Source: Quillaja saponaria (taxonomy: Eukaryota; Streptophyta; Magnoliopsida; Fabales; Quillajaceae). From it: a DNA stretch of 64,000 nucleotides. Of this stretch, positions 21,401 to 33,900 are shown one piece after another. The DNA is taken from positions 7,165,001 through 7,229,000 of the forward strand of contig CM055605.1 in the NCBI GenBank assembly GCA_029379385.1, written 5' to 3'. Position numbers and translations under genes: made by a program. Numbering within the stretch: the stretch's first letter is position 1; the number at the start of each line of letters is the position of its first letter. The notes beneath the pieces are model-generated. The model was not told the origin of the DNA. It made no database searches and worked only from the letters and a program-made list of their open reading frames with translations.

Positions 21401-24400
21401 CTAAAAAGTCATAAGCCACTACACAGTTTACAATTTTATCCATAACAGAATGCCTATTTAATTTAGGGATCACATGTATGGCATCCACATTTTCACACAC
21501 TATAAATTTTTGTTGAGTCTAGTTTACAGAGCAGACAAGAGCGGGGATAACTCTATAAAGCTTAAGATTGAAATACTTACCAGCTTGTTTTTGAAATCAA
21601 TATTCAAGATATACATGTTTAGAATCAGGCTAAGGTTAATTGGTATACCTGATATAACTGTGGTCCTTTGTCATCAAACCCAGCAACCAACAGTGACACT
21701 CCAAATGGCCTAACACCACTACAGGAAGAAAACAGGGATATCAGAACTCAGGGGGACAGGGAGGGGGCAGTTCCCTCTGCATATGAGTATAATGCATACG
21801 CTTCATAAAGTTCCTAACTACAAATTAAATTACTTTTCCAGGGTTTGCCTAGTTTAAAACTCTAAAAGTGATGCTATTAGTATCTTAAGTTCCACTCAAG
21901 AATTCTACGTAAAGTAAAATCACTTTGTGAAAACAATCTTTAGCAGTAATTTTTGGATACCTTTGAGGCAGTCTCACAAAAATTACAATATGCAGTTATT
22001 GTCAGGAACCAGAGATAGCAATCTGCTGCATAATGTCAATCATGGATCATCTAGAGTGGGCAGTGACAGGTGAGGGTTGTTCATGATCCATAGTGTTCAT
22101 TGGTAGGGAAATTATTCATGTTTTGATAGGGCAAGCAATCTTTTCAATTGTCATAACATGCACGCAACAGTAGTTTTATACTAAAGAAGCAATACCAACC
22201 CTGAGAGAAACTCCTAAACTTGGAGTGTACTTCTATGCTTACTTACTTACATAGTAATAGGTGAAGACTGAACATTGCAACTGCTAAATTTTAGGGTTAT
22301 TTCACTTAACTTGCAGGATGAATAGTATTCAGGTCATTTATATAGTTAGTGGTTTAATTTTGCAAAGGAGATCTGCATTATTTATTTTCTCCTCATGTTA
22401 ATAATTGTGTACCCTCTGTTATCCCTTAAACATTTCTCTATACCATCTTAGAAAAAGTGAATGGAAGGGCTAGGAATAAGAATAGGGAGGGGCAACGGAT
22501 AGCGCAAATGAGACCTCTGCCAAACTTTCGCTCTAGTCCATTATAATCCAGCCATTGCAAAGCCAATATTTGTAAGCAACAAACCCTCCCCAACACACAC
22601 ACACACACACACAGAAATGGTCAAAAACTAAATGAAAAAGGGAATCATTTTACAAAAGAATCAAAAGTACCCTGATTGAGTGAACTCCTGCATTACAGCA
22701 GCAGTTTCCCTGACAAGCTGCGTAACAGGGATTGGTTCCTGAAAAATTCCATTATTGAATCAACACACGATAATATTATTACAGTCAGTTGAGAAATTAT
22801 CATAAGCATATATCAGCAAGTTGACTTTATTTAATATGATAAGGAAAGAAGGAATGAAAGGAAGGAAACAGGCACGGAGAAGAAGATATGGGGGCATGTA
22901 ACAAGTAACCTCAGAAAATTTGCTGACTCCAATTTCTTCTAAAGGCATGTAATGAATATTATTAGATAATTCACTGACTCCTGTTTCTTCTGATAGCAAA
23001 AGCTTGGTTAAGTGCAGAAGTATACATTAAAAGAATAAGAAAAAAGCATCTTACAACCACTGATTATGTGACAACAACCAACATTCACAGTAAATCCCTT
23101 TCAACAAAGTAACAAATTTGAAATCCAAGAATGACGGAAGCATAACAAATGATAAACCACATAATGATGTGTTGGAACTTGGAACAGAAGAGACCCTTAT
23201 ATGTTAATTTCTATATGTAACAATAATTGGAACTAAATGACCGTGTCACATATGCAGAAACAAGCGATAAGAATGGAAAAGAAGAAGTTACTTTGTATAA
23301 TCGATGATATTGCTCGGCCTGCTTCCTACTTTTTCGAACCAAAACCCGAAAATCAGGACCCATGCCGCTGAACAACAAATGAAAAGCAAATTTATGAAAA
23401 GGAAAGCAAGCCAAACTTTTAACAGGAGGGAGAGGGGGAAAAGAAAGAAAGAGAGAGGTTCCAGTCAAAACAATAAAAGAAATGTAAACCAGCTTGCGTT
23501 ATTGAGAGAGATAAAGTACAATGAAAAACAAGACAACATGTTACAAAGTTCAATCAAGTGGGCATTCAGACGAATAGGACAGCAAATGCTAAGTCAAAGC
23601 CTTAAACTTATAGATTTTGCAAGATAATTTTTCAAATCCCTGAACAAACTGCCTCAAGAAAAAAAGAAGAAGAAGTAAACCTTATAGATATTAGAATAAA
23701 TGTAATATGTCTCCCAAATGCATTCTTTATCCTTCTAATATTATTTGAGCTTTTCTCTCACCTCTCCCCCTCTCTCTTCTAAATCCCAAAAACAGCATCT
23801 TCTTCAATCACAACTATCAGAAAACCCTTTTTTTTTCCAACCACATCAAACCCTTAAAACCTGCTTCTTAAACCCAAATCCACCACATATGGATTTAGGG
23901 AATTAATGTTTATATCTTTTTGGTCCTTACCGTAAAAGATAAGAAATGTACATATTTAACAGATTATTTCAAATAAAGGACAGAAGGAAAAAAGAGAGGA
24001 TAAAATAAGAAGGCAAGTCCAATCACACAATCCTCCTACATCGGATTCAAGAAGGGAAAGGAGCATAGAGGGGAGGCCAGAATCTAAAATTTGCTCCAAT
24101 GGTAGCTAAAGAAAATTGCTATCCAGGACTAATAAGCAGTGGACATATTCACAACTCATAAACAACAAAAGCAATTAGGTCAGATATTCATTAAGCTATC
24201 AAGCAAACAGAAGTTACAAAATCATAAAGGAACTTGAAAAACATTTGAACAGGGAGCATGACAGACCTGTAAACAACACCAATATTTGGGGTTAATGTCT
24301 GAATTTTCTGAACCTGCAATCAAATATATCAAAACATCATAAAAGACTCAGAACTAGACTTGACAAAAAAAAAGAAAAAGAAAAAAAGACGCTATGTACG

Positions 24401-26579
24401 ACACTTTCATAGTTTCACACATTAGTCAGATAAAGCAAGTTAAACTTGCATTGCTCTGCAACTAGTATTAATGTTACTGGTTCTAAGGACTAATTCAATT
24501 ATATTCCTAATAATATTGGCAAGGGTATACAGCAGTCAGCAAGAATCCGGAAACAACATCACAGTATCACCCAAGTGTACTTCTGTTTTCCCCCATCTAG
24601 ATACATTAATGTATGTAATATCTCTTGTCTTAATGCATGTACATACAGCTTTAGCACATCCTACAAATCTGAAACAATAAAAAGAGGCTCAGGGAAAGTC
24701 TGAAATATGGTATGCATTAGCATGAAGTCATTAACAGCCCATGTAACAAGTTCTAGTACAAGACTATAAGTAATGCTCACAAAAATCCTGATTCCATTAG
24801 GAGGACATCAACAGAATCCAACCCCATGCAAGTATAAGCAACTAACAGTTAAAGGAATGAGTGAAGCGTTACCTGTCACTCATTGCGATAGTATTAACAA
24901 TTCAAAAGCCAAAAGTCAATAGTGACAGGAAGGGGCTCACTAATTTATTTATGGGTGAGCAGAGGGGAAAGGACAATGGGTTCTGAGCAATAAATAACAT
25001 ATCACCTTGTGTTGATCAAATAACAGAATCAATAACATCTAGACATCTAGTCATGTACAAACAGATGATATAATCTAGAAGAACTCACCGATGATTCTTC
25101 AACCAAGATAGACGGCAGCTTCTTCTCTGTTGCAATGACAACACCATTGGCAGCTGGAAAAACCAAATCAAGTCTTGTAAGTTAGACCAATAATACTAAT
25201 AAAAAAAGTATACAGTATACACAAATCTGTCAGAACATATAGAGTACATTTTGGAAAGAAAAAAAAAAAAAAAGCAGACAGAAACGGTGATTGCAGCAAA
25301 ATGGAGTTTCAACATGAAAAACCAAACACATGCACAGAGGCACTTGGGGGAGGGGGCATAAATAACAAGTCAAGTACTATTCCATTAAAGTCCCTCAATC
25401 CCTTCCTAGAGGAACCAAGTATGAGCAAGCATGAAAGCTGTTTGTTTACTATTATTAATTGCCATAACAAGGTAACCATTCCGAAATTCAAATCCATGAC
25501 GATACGCTGGCAACAAAATACAAAGCCATCACTCTCAGAAGTGACTTATGCTTGTGAGAAAGAACCCCAACACTTTATGATGCCCTTCCAAAAAGTGAAA
25601 TAGCAAGTATTCTAGCTGCTCCAGAAACCTATTGACACCACCAAGTGATTCCAATAATTCAGATCATTAATAAGTTGCCAGAGGTGATTCATTCCTCCAT
25701 ATGGTGCCAAAGTCACTTCTCCGAAACTACTAGAATAAAAAGTGTAAGCTCGTTCATGCCCAGACCACCACTCTACCCAGGGCACTAAACCTCCCCTCTC
25801 CTTAACTAATATATATTCAAACTTATCTTTGCTCCCTCCTCATAAGAAAGTTTCACTTAAGTGTTTCTAGTCTACTAGAAAATAACCAGAGACAACTGTC
25901 AGGAAGAGTTAATTGACCTCGTCTTGCCAAGCTGCTGACTAATTTACACCCATGTTTTCCATGATCTCACTCCACATGGCAGTTGGCACTGGCCTTAAAA
26001 GAGTAACCAAATGGAATATATAATTTGTCATGGGTATAGATTCCACCTTAGAATTTACAAAATCTTGCTGCTAAAAAATCTTCCTACTTAGCAGCTCCGC
26101 CAACCTTTCCAATAGATAGCCATATGATGTATAACAGAAGTTCACTCCCAAAATTCAAACAATTCCAAATAACAGGAGTACACTCCTCAAAAACGAGGGG
26201 AAAAAAATAGAAGAAGATATACTGCAGCCTACGAATAAGAAATAAATAATTTTTTTATGAAATATCAACATGAAAACTGACTGAGAAATCTGAAATCAAT
26301 ACCTTTAATCCCCAGAGACGTTTGTCCAGACCCAACAGCTGTGAGAGCATGTTCAATCTGAACAAGCTTTCCAGATGGACTGTTCCAGCAAGAATCAAAT
26401 AAAGACAGGCAAACAGAAGATTTATCTTATTACAAAAACACGTAAATGGGATTTGTAAACAAGCAAAAAATAAGAAAAAATCACAAAACTTTAACATTAT
26501 CACCGATTTAAGCTTATAGTTCAACTCCTATTACATACCTAAAAGTGGTCAGAGAGAATGAGTATTGACTATCCCCCAT
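18455..26579 (-). CDS. PAB1: 20S proteasome subunit alpha type-2 (PAB)
   Basis: Structural alpha-ring subunit of the 20S/26S proteasome, cytosol and nucleus. I assembled 11 coding exons on the minus strand: 26579-26539, 26379-26303, 25153-25089, 24313-24267, 23367-23292, 22738-22671, 21718-21649, 21062-20977, 19909-19847, 19698-19633 and 18503-18455. They total 708 bases and give 235 aa, the length of Arabidopsis PAB1. The start [18 protein letters not shown] contains the proteasome alpha signature (YSFSL..F.P.GKL.QIEHA). Later landmarks are [38 protein letters not shown] and the end [12 protein letters not shown]. Ten introns keep frame. Intron 8 has a GC donor (AG|GCAAGT at 20976-20975). 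A 5' UTR splice acceptor sits at 26611-26610, so at least one leader intron exists. Introns are long and hold simple repeats. Alpha subunits have no catalytic Thr, as expected. Confidence 0.97.
18905..19129 (-). other. Small membrane-like open frame inside a PAB intron
   Basis: A 74-codon frame starting with a true ATG at 19129, same strand as PAB, within its last intron. It has two hydrophobic segments ([20 protein letters not shown] and [12 protein letters not shown]) and then a charged Lys/Glu-rich tail ending in a YRGIVIPAF segment. I recognise no family. It may be chance, a retained-intron product or a nested gene. Confidence 0.2.
20217..20306. repeat. Diverged tandem repeat in a PAB intron
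   Basis: TCAATCAGAAGATCCAGAAAATAATTATTATATCAAAAG-like sequence (from 20217) recurs as a close copy from about 20270 with a 2-bp difference in length. It is non-coding and lies within the intron between exons 8 and 9. Confidence 0.65.
21113..21128. repeat. C16 homopolymer in a PAB intron
   Basis: Sixteen consecutive C on the plus strand, so G16 in the PAB transcript. It lies about 50 bp upstream of the PAB exon at 21062-20977 and may affect assembly quality or splicing locally. Confidence 0.9.
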
Positions 26580-27957
26580 AATGTGCTTGAATAACTCGCA
26601 GAGACAACCCTGAAAAGTTTTATCAAAATGCTCAACAACCTTGACCCAGAAATAATAAGCCCATGAAAACACACAAATTATCAAACTCTGTGAATATTAT
26701 GCGATTATTTGTTAATCCAAACATAGATCAGAAAATTACACTAGGAAATATTTACTCGAAGTTCTTGCCAGGTCGAGAAATAATAGACGTAGAGAATAGG
26801 CAGCAGCTCTGAAACTTCAGCCTCTGTACTGGTAATGGCGTCTGTTATGCTAGACTTTAAAGTTCAAACCATGTAGGATCTCGTCCTCCTCCCCAAGCTA
26901 TCTCTTTTTCCCTTTCTCTTTTTTCCTTCTTTTTCTATTTTTATCAATTTAGTCCTAAGAATTAAATATAAAGATTTTTTTTTTTCTCAACTGAAACTTA
27001 ATTCCACTTAAAAAATAAAACCAAATTAGTTATATTAACACCCTCACAAAAATATAAAGATTTTGATTGAGTCCAATATGTACATATATTTAAATATCTT
27101 ATTTCTTGTCCAACTAACTATAAAATTTTGGAAGAGTATGCAGATAAATATTAAAAAATTAATTCATATGAGAACATAAATATTTAAAAGTGTTACACAA
27201 AAACATGAAATGAGGTAAAAATATGGAATTTATTGAAGGATTTTATGTTTTAAATAAAATAAGATTGAATATATATATTTATTTTATGATTTTTATTTAA
27301 TAAACTTTGTAGTGAATTTTCATTATTTCCTTAAAAAAATTATTATTTTAATTCTTTATATTTATTTGAAGTTGTAATATTAATTTTATTCACAATCTCC
27401 ATATAAATTCAAATGAGGAAGTGAATGAAACTTATTTTCTTGACTATAAAGTAATTAGTCAAGTCTCCGACACTTTGAACTCAAATAATAAAAGTAATTT
27501 GTTAAAGAATAAAATGGTAAATAGCCTATCTTTCAGGGACTATCTATTAGTCACGGCCATAAAAAGCATAAATAAATAAATAAAAACAAAACAAAACAAA
27601 ACACCAGAGTTTCATATTTGCATATAATTTTGCTTTTAAGTTAAAACAGCAGGCGGCGCTGCCTCCTCTTCCTTTCATCACTGTCTTTCCCACGATACTA
27701 ACAGCTGTAGGAACTTCTTTTGATTCATCCTTAGAACTTTGGTTTTCCTGTTCCAGAACTGCACCGTACCACGATTTTGTTAAGACTGTTCCAGTTCGAG
27801 AATCTCAGGGACTCAGTAACATTGAGGTAACCTATTTCTGACAAGTTTGAGTATACTATGTTGAAATTTACTTTTTCTGTTTTATATCATTTTGGGTTTT
27901 GTGTGAATGGTTAATATGTAGAGAACTGGGTTTTGTTGGGCAGATTGGACATTCAGA
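26580..27957. promoter_or_regulatory. Divergent promoter region, PAB and RH10-like helicase
   Basis: PAB runs left and the helicase runs right. On the PAB side a 5' UTR exon piece ends at 26609 with an intron beyond; a possible donor is near 26756. On the helicase side a leader exon ends at 27826 (GAG|GTAACC) and is spliced to 27944, just before the ATG at 27958. Both housekeeping genes therefore have leader introns. The middle (26950-27620) is AT-rich with no gene and includes a short ACAAA repeat near 27585-27602. Confidence 0.5.
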
Positions 27958-30900
27958 ATGGAGGAAGACAATGAAGAAGTTAAGACTTTTAGTGATTTGG
28001 GCATATGTGAGCAATTGGTGGAGGCTTGTGAAAGATTGGGTTGGAAAAATCCTTCAAAGATACAGGCTGAGGCCATTCCTCATGCATTGGAAGGTTCATT
28101 CTCTCAATGTCCAAGTCTTTTTATGGGAGACTATAAATAAGAAAATTAATTATTTTATTTTCCGTGAATTGTTTATTCCGAGTTATTTAAATTTGTTTAC
28201 TAATTATAGTTTAAAAGTAGAGGGTGCCTTCCTCTCTATCTGTTACAGTGTGTTTGGAACAACTAAAAGAAATGTAGAATTCAGTTTATTTCAAATGAAT
28301 TCTACACTTTTTATATTTAGAACAAAAGCAAAAGTGTAGAATTTAAATGAACTTCATTTGAAATTCACATTTATTCAATTATGATTTCCACACTAAATAG
28401 GTTAGATTTTATTTTGTGGAATTCATTTTAGATAAGTTATTATTTTGTTCCCTTAAATGACATTTTTATCCTTGATGTTACTCATACTTTTCATTTAAAT
28501 AAATTGATAAAAAGCCACCACCACCTCATCTCAAATATTCATTTAACCAACTATAAGTTTTTTTTTCTCTCAACTTATCTTTTGTTCATTGAATAATAAT
28601 TAATCTCCTTATATTTATATTTTTAGTTAATCAATGTTAGTTTTAATTAAAAATTAGAGGATAGTACGGAAAAAATACTTAAACTAAAATGAATTTTTCA
28701 TTTGTTCCAAATAAGAGAATTAGATTGAATTCTATAAGTATAATTTTTTTTCCAAATAAAAGAATTCATTTGAAATGAATTGAATTATAGAATTCATTTA
28801 AAATGAAATAAATTTTATTTTTTATTTTGTTCCACATTGCTAAGGATTAGAGAAGCCCCAAAAGCTCCCTTATTGCCTATACAACTAATGGCCCATAAAA
28901 AAACCCTACCATTCAAAGCTGACATTCAGTGCTATAGGTAGCGCTTTCCACGACGGCTTTCACTCTGTCTCGGCCAGGTGGCATCCAACCCCTAGCCTGT
29001 TCTCATTAGAATAGGGTTAGCTCTAATACCATTGTTAAAGATTAGAATAGAACTCATTCCAAAAAACTGGCTATTGGGAGGAGGGTGATCCTCTCCTTAT
29101 AAACCCACATTAAGTTAGCATACAAGCAATGTAAATTTTGCCCAAACAACCAATGACCCATAACAATATCCTTTTTCTCTCTCTCTCTTTTTTTTGGTGG
29201 GGGAGTTGACAAAAATATGAAATAGGTACTTGTCATTTGAAGATTTTGCTTCTATTTTTATGAATTTAATTTCACAGGAAAGGACTTGATTGGACTTGCG
29301 CAAACGGGTTCTGGAAAAACTGGAGCATTTGCTCTTCCCATAATACAAGCCCTTCTGGAATCACCACAAGCATTCTTTGCTTGTGTCCTATCTCCCACAA
29401 GGTTTGAACAATTGCTTGACAAAGGAAGTTATTTTATGAATAAAATAAAATTATCTACTTGACAATGTTTGTTTAAAGTGCTTTTTATTTTTTGCTGACC
29501 TCTTGGTTGATACAGGGAGCTTGCTATTCAGATAGCTGAGCAGTTTGAAGCTTTAGGATCCACCATTGGTCTCAAGTCCGCAGTGGTGAGCTTCCAATAG
29601 TATATGTGTTTATATGTTATTGTTTCTTGTATGAACTTAATGGTTTAATTAAACAATTATGAGCTTCCAGTCACATAAGTTCTCTACAGATATATTGCAA
29701 GTTGTACCAGCATTGCCGTTGATACTTACTGCTTAGTATTAAAGTAAAATCTGAAAAGAGTTTCACTGTGTTCATAGGTTGCATCCTTTTTTTTCTCCTC
29801 TTATTGTGAAGTGTTATTTTCGTCAAACACTTCTCAACCTTGATCTTATTTTCATTGGTCACGTGTCTTAAGTATCTAACGCTGGGATTTTTTTGAACCA
29901 AAGTTCTTCTTTTTTTTCTGTTTTGATTGCAGAGGGGCAGTATAGGGATTGGTAGTGGCAGTTAATTGTTTGCTCTAGAGTTTCTTCAAAAATAATTTTA
30001 ATATATGGGTCTTATGGGAGAACTGCTGTCCATGGTTTACAGGAAAGGTCAAAGTTTTCTAATGTGTTTATTACTTTAAAAAGTTGCTTATTCATCTGCA
30101 GTTCTCTTTGTATAGTGCATACGTTTCAGCTCAAAAGTCTAGAGAAATTATCAAACAAAAGAACTTTGATGATTTGTATGTGAGCTTAATCCTAGGTGAA
30201 ACACATAGAAATTGGTCATGAGGCCTTCTGGCTGTTCCTCCTCCTCCTCTGCTTTTCTCTCTCTTTCTGTTATTCTTTATCAAGCTTCAAAGCTGTCATC
30301 AGATAGCCTCAAGCTTTATCAACCTTAAAAAATCCTTGTCTGTAAACCCTACTAAACCTGCAATCTGCTTATGGAACTGTAAACCCGAAGCTATTATTTG
30401 GGAACTGTTTACTGCCTGTTAATGGGACTAATTTGTTTCCCATATTTCCTGTAAATATGATAAAACTATCCTTGTTCTTGCACATCTTTTAGAGCCCCTA
30501 AATAACATTTCTCTCCATCATTATTGGCAGTATCATCACTCTCCATGCTCTTCCTAAATCTTAACTCAGCTGCTGCAATATAAACTTCGTTAACCTCTAC
30601 AACAACTTCTGGGATCAAAACATCCAATAAGGTCCTGCTACTTTTTGTCCAAATATTCATATCTAGGTGATGATGTTTGAATTAATATATGTCCTAAAAG
30701 GCTCTGTAAAGAATCCTTTGTAAAATATTCACTTCTCATCCTCAAGAAGAACTTCTTGTTGATTGCCATGAGTTAATGTTTCTGCTTTCCAACATCTATG
30801 CGGATTGGAATGGAGCTTCCAGTCAGTGATGTTTCATATCGAAGCCCCCCATCCACACTTCTTTCCTATGACAGTTATTCTTTTGTCTTGACTGTGAACA

Positions 30901-33900
30901 CTTTGTGAGTTATTGAAGATAATTTTGTTAGTCATATCATTTGTTTCGAATATATAATGAGTCCTGATTACTTGAGATGCATTGGTTAAGGCGTTCGAGT
31001 GCATGGAAGACACATGTTTCTCCTGGTGGATTAGTTATAATGTTGTGCTATCAGCACTGGTTGATCTTGGTGCTACAAGTGTTGGTCCTGCTGATTTTTT
31101 TTTTCTTTTCAATGCCACCAGAAGGGGACATCGAGTCAACTACTGCCCGAAAAAAAGCTAAATTACTACATTAATTGAGGAATTTTTTTCCCTTAATGAT
31201 TTTGAAGGCGTTTATCTTGAGTTTCTGTGGTTTGAACTGCACCGTAGTGGTAGTGTGGTGGTCACTTGTTAGTTTTACATCTTATAATGACCAGTCTTGT
31301 TTGTTGGCATCCTTTGCCTTTTGTGCAGCTTGTTGGAGGGGTAGACATGATGCAGCAGGCTCTTAAAATAGGAAAGCGGCCACATATTATTGTATGTATT
31401 TGTTCTCTGTTATCAGGATATGTATTTTTTCCATCTGTACCTTTTAATTAGTATTATCTTATATCCTGATTATTGAATATGAAAGCAGCAGCATATATAT
31501 AATTTCTGATTCTGTTTTTAGCCTTTGTTTGATGATGTCTTCATCATACCTTTTGTAGGTTGCAACACCTGGACGCCTTGTGGATCACCTATCCAACACT
31601 AAGGGTTTTTCTCTTCGTACATTGAAATATTTGGTATGAACTCTTCAAAAAAAATTAATTTGAGCTTTTGAGTTTTCTTCTTTTATACATTTCATCCATT
31701 GAATGGGGTTGTAATATGTGGAGATCCATATTTATGCTCTCATTACATTATAGGCGGCCTTTAGATTGTTGTTTTCTCAAATAAATGAGTTATGGGATGA
31801 ATTAGATTCTCCTACATAGGTCTGGAAAAGAAAAGCACTTTCGGGGAAACTTTTTATGCTGTAGCGTTTTGATCACTAATCAGAATATGTCTGTCTAAGT
31901 TGATCGTTCAATTATTTGTTAATTATAAAAATTCCTCAAAAACAAGCTTCACTTGTGTGAGAGGATAGAATCTTGAAACTACCCTAGATTACAATTTTAT
32001 TCCCCAACTTCTGCATCAGATTTTTAGTCCGGCCCACTGCTAACTAAGTTTGATTTACTGTTGATTGTCCATGTTGTGCTGGAAAGACTGACTATATCCA
32101 AATATTGTTTAGTGAACACATTATTTTGCTTTACATAGGGCTGCAAGGTAGAATTTCTGACCCTTATTGCATTTTATTCCTCATTTATATAATGAAGAAG
32201 GCTGCATCATTGTTCATCTCTTACATGGGTAACCAAAATGAACTGCTGTTCTGCAATGTATCTATATAAATGTCGGTGCCTGATCTTGCACTCATAAAAT
32301 TGAATGCTTGGCCTGGTTAGAAATCGAAAAGAAGTTTATGTTAATTCATTATAATCTACCATGTGATATTCTCTCTATCTCCCCCTGCACCAAAATGTAT
32401 GTATACATTATCAGATGCATGATTCTTGTGCACTTTGAGCAGGTCTTAGATGAGGCAGACAGGTTGTTGAATGAGGACTTTGAGAAATCCCTTGATGAAA
32501 TTTTGAATGTTATCCCTCGCGAACGAAGAACTTATCTTTTTTCTGCTACTATGACTAAGAAGGTATTTATTTATATGTCTCTGGAGACTTTCGCATTAAC
32601 AGAAGCATATATGATGCTAGTGTTTGTATTATAATATTATTGCCATCTCAGTTGCAAGTGTTTTTATCATCGACATACCAACAAAGGATGGTATTTGAAT
32701 ATGCATGTATAATCATTCTTTTACTTTTTTATAAAAAAAATAATTCTTTTTGCTTCCTATAATCTGAAATTATGTGAATACAAACTTCATTGGACGTTGA
32801 CTCCTTTATGAAATGAAAGAAGTCGCTTCAGGAGGCATTCTTTGTCAATGTTACTTGCTAGCTCTCTGATGTGCATTATATGTTTGGTCCCATACCATCC
32901 CGATGGAGTGCAGATTTTGCAGAAACTATTAGTATAGGGCATATGTGATGCAGGAAAAAGAGGATAGAAATATAAAAAGAATTACTGTAGCAGTAGAGTT
33001 TAGCAGCGGGATACTGTTGCTAATTAGGGGTTTTATATCTTTTTAGGGTTGTTTTAATTATTTTGTTATGTACGGCTAGGATTAGATTAAGTTCTTATGA
33101 GAACTTTGGGTTATCTCTTCCTAGCATCCCAAAAGAGCTTTTCCTTTGGTTCCCTCTAACCTAAGAAACTTGGGCCTCCATGGAATAAAACCCAATCCTA
33201 GGTTTCCATTCTATGGTGCTTCAGACCACTTCAATATGACATGGTTGTGATAGGGTCTTGTTGCTCAATGTAATGAATACTGTTATAGACTTGCAATGAC
33301 TATCCTGTTGTCTTTGAGATTAGTCATGGTGCTTAAGATAGAAAAGAACAGATTCTAAGACCTTTATAACTCTGGACTATTTATGTAAGCTCACCAAGTT
33401 TCTCTCTTGTTTTGCAGGTGCGCAAACTCCAAAGAGCTTGTCTAAGGAATCCTGTTAAGGTATGACAATACTATCTGAAAAACATTTTTTTTCCTCTTTC
33501 CTCTTGCCACTTTTTTTTTTTTCTTTTTTCCTTGTAACAGTTTTTACTTAATTCAGATCGAAGCAGCATCAAAATATTCAACCGTTGACACATTAAAGCA
33601 GCAGTTTCGGCTTATACCGGCCAAGGACAAGGTTATCAATCTCTTGAATTTGTACTAGAAAATGTTAATTTTCTTTTCCAACTGTCATTGCTGAGGACTC
33701 GTAGGGAAGAAACAACTGCATATATGTTCTGGCAGGCCCATAATTTTAGAGGTTTAAACGAGAAAAAATTGACTGAAAAAATGAGAGACAAAAGAACAAG
33801 AGTTATCGGTGCTTTTATATACTTGGGCTTTCTTCACTGTTCTGTGATTGATGTCTAGAGGGCGTCCTGAATTGGAAATTAATAATGCCTGGAGACCCTG

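Noticed and set aside
25301..25603. 100-codon plus-strand frame inside a PAB intron
   Set aside because: It is antisense to PAB, has no recognisable domain and its composition resembles the surrounding intron.
27899..28339. 146-codon frame overlapping helicase exon 1
   Set aside because: It is a shifted reading of the helicase exon plus intron and MITE sequence. The true frame is fixed by the Q motif at 27958.
32940..33300. Possible LTR remnant in helicase intron 6 (a GGTGCTTCAGACC-like word near 33220)
   Set aside because: No paired terminal repeat or clear primer binding site could be found.
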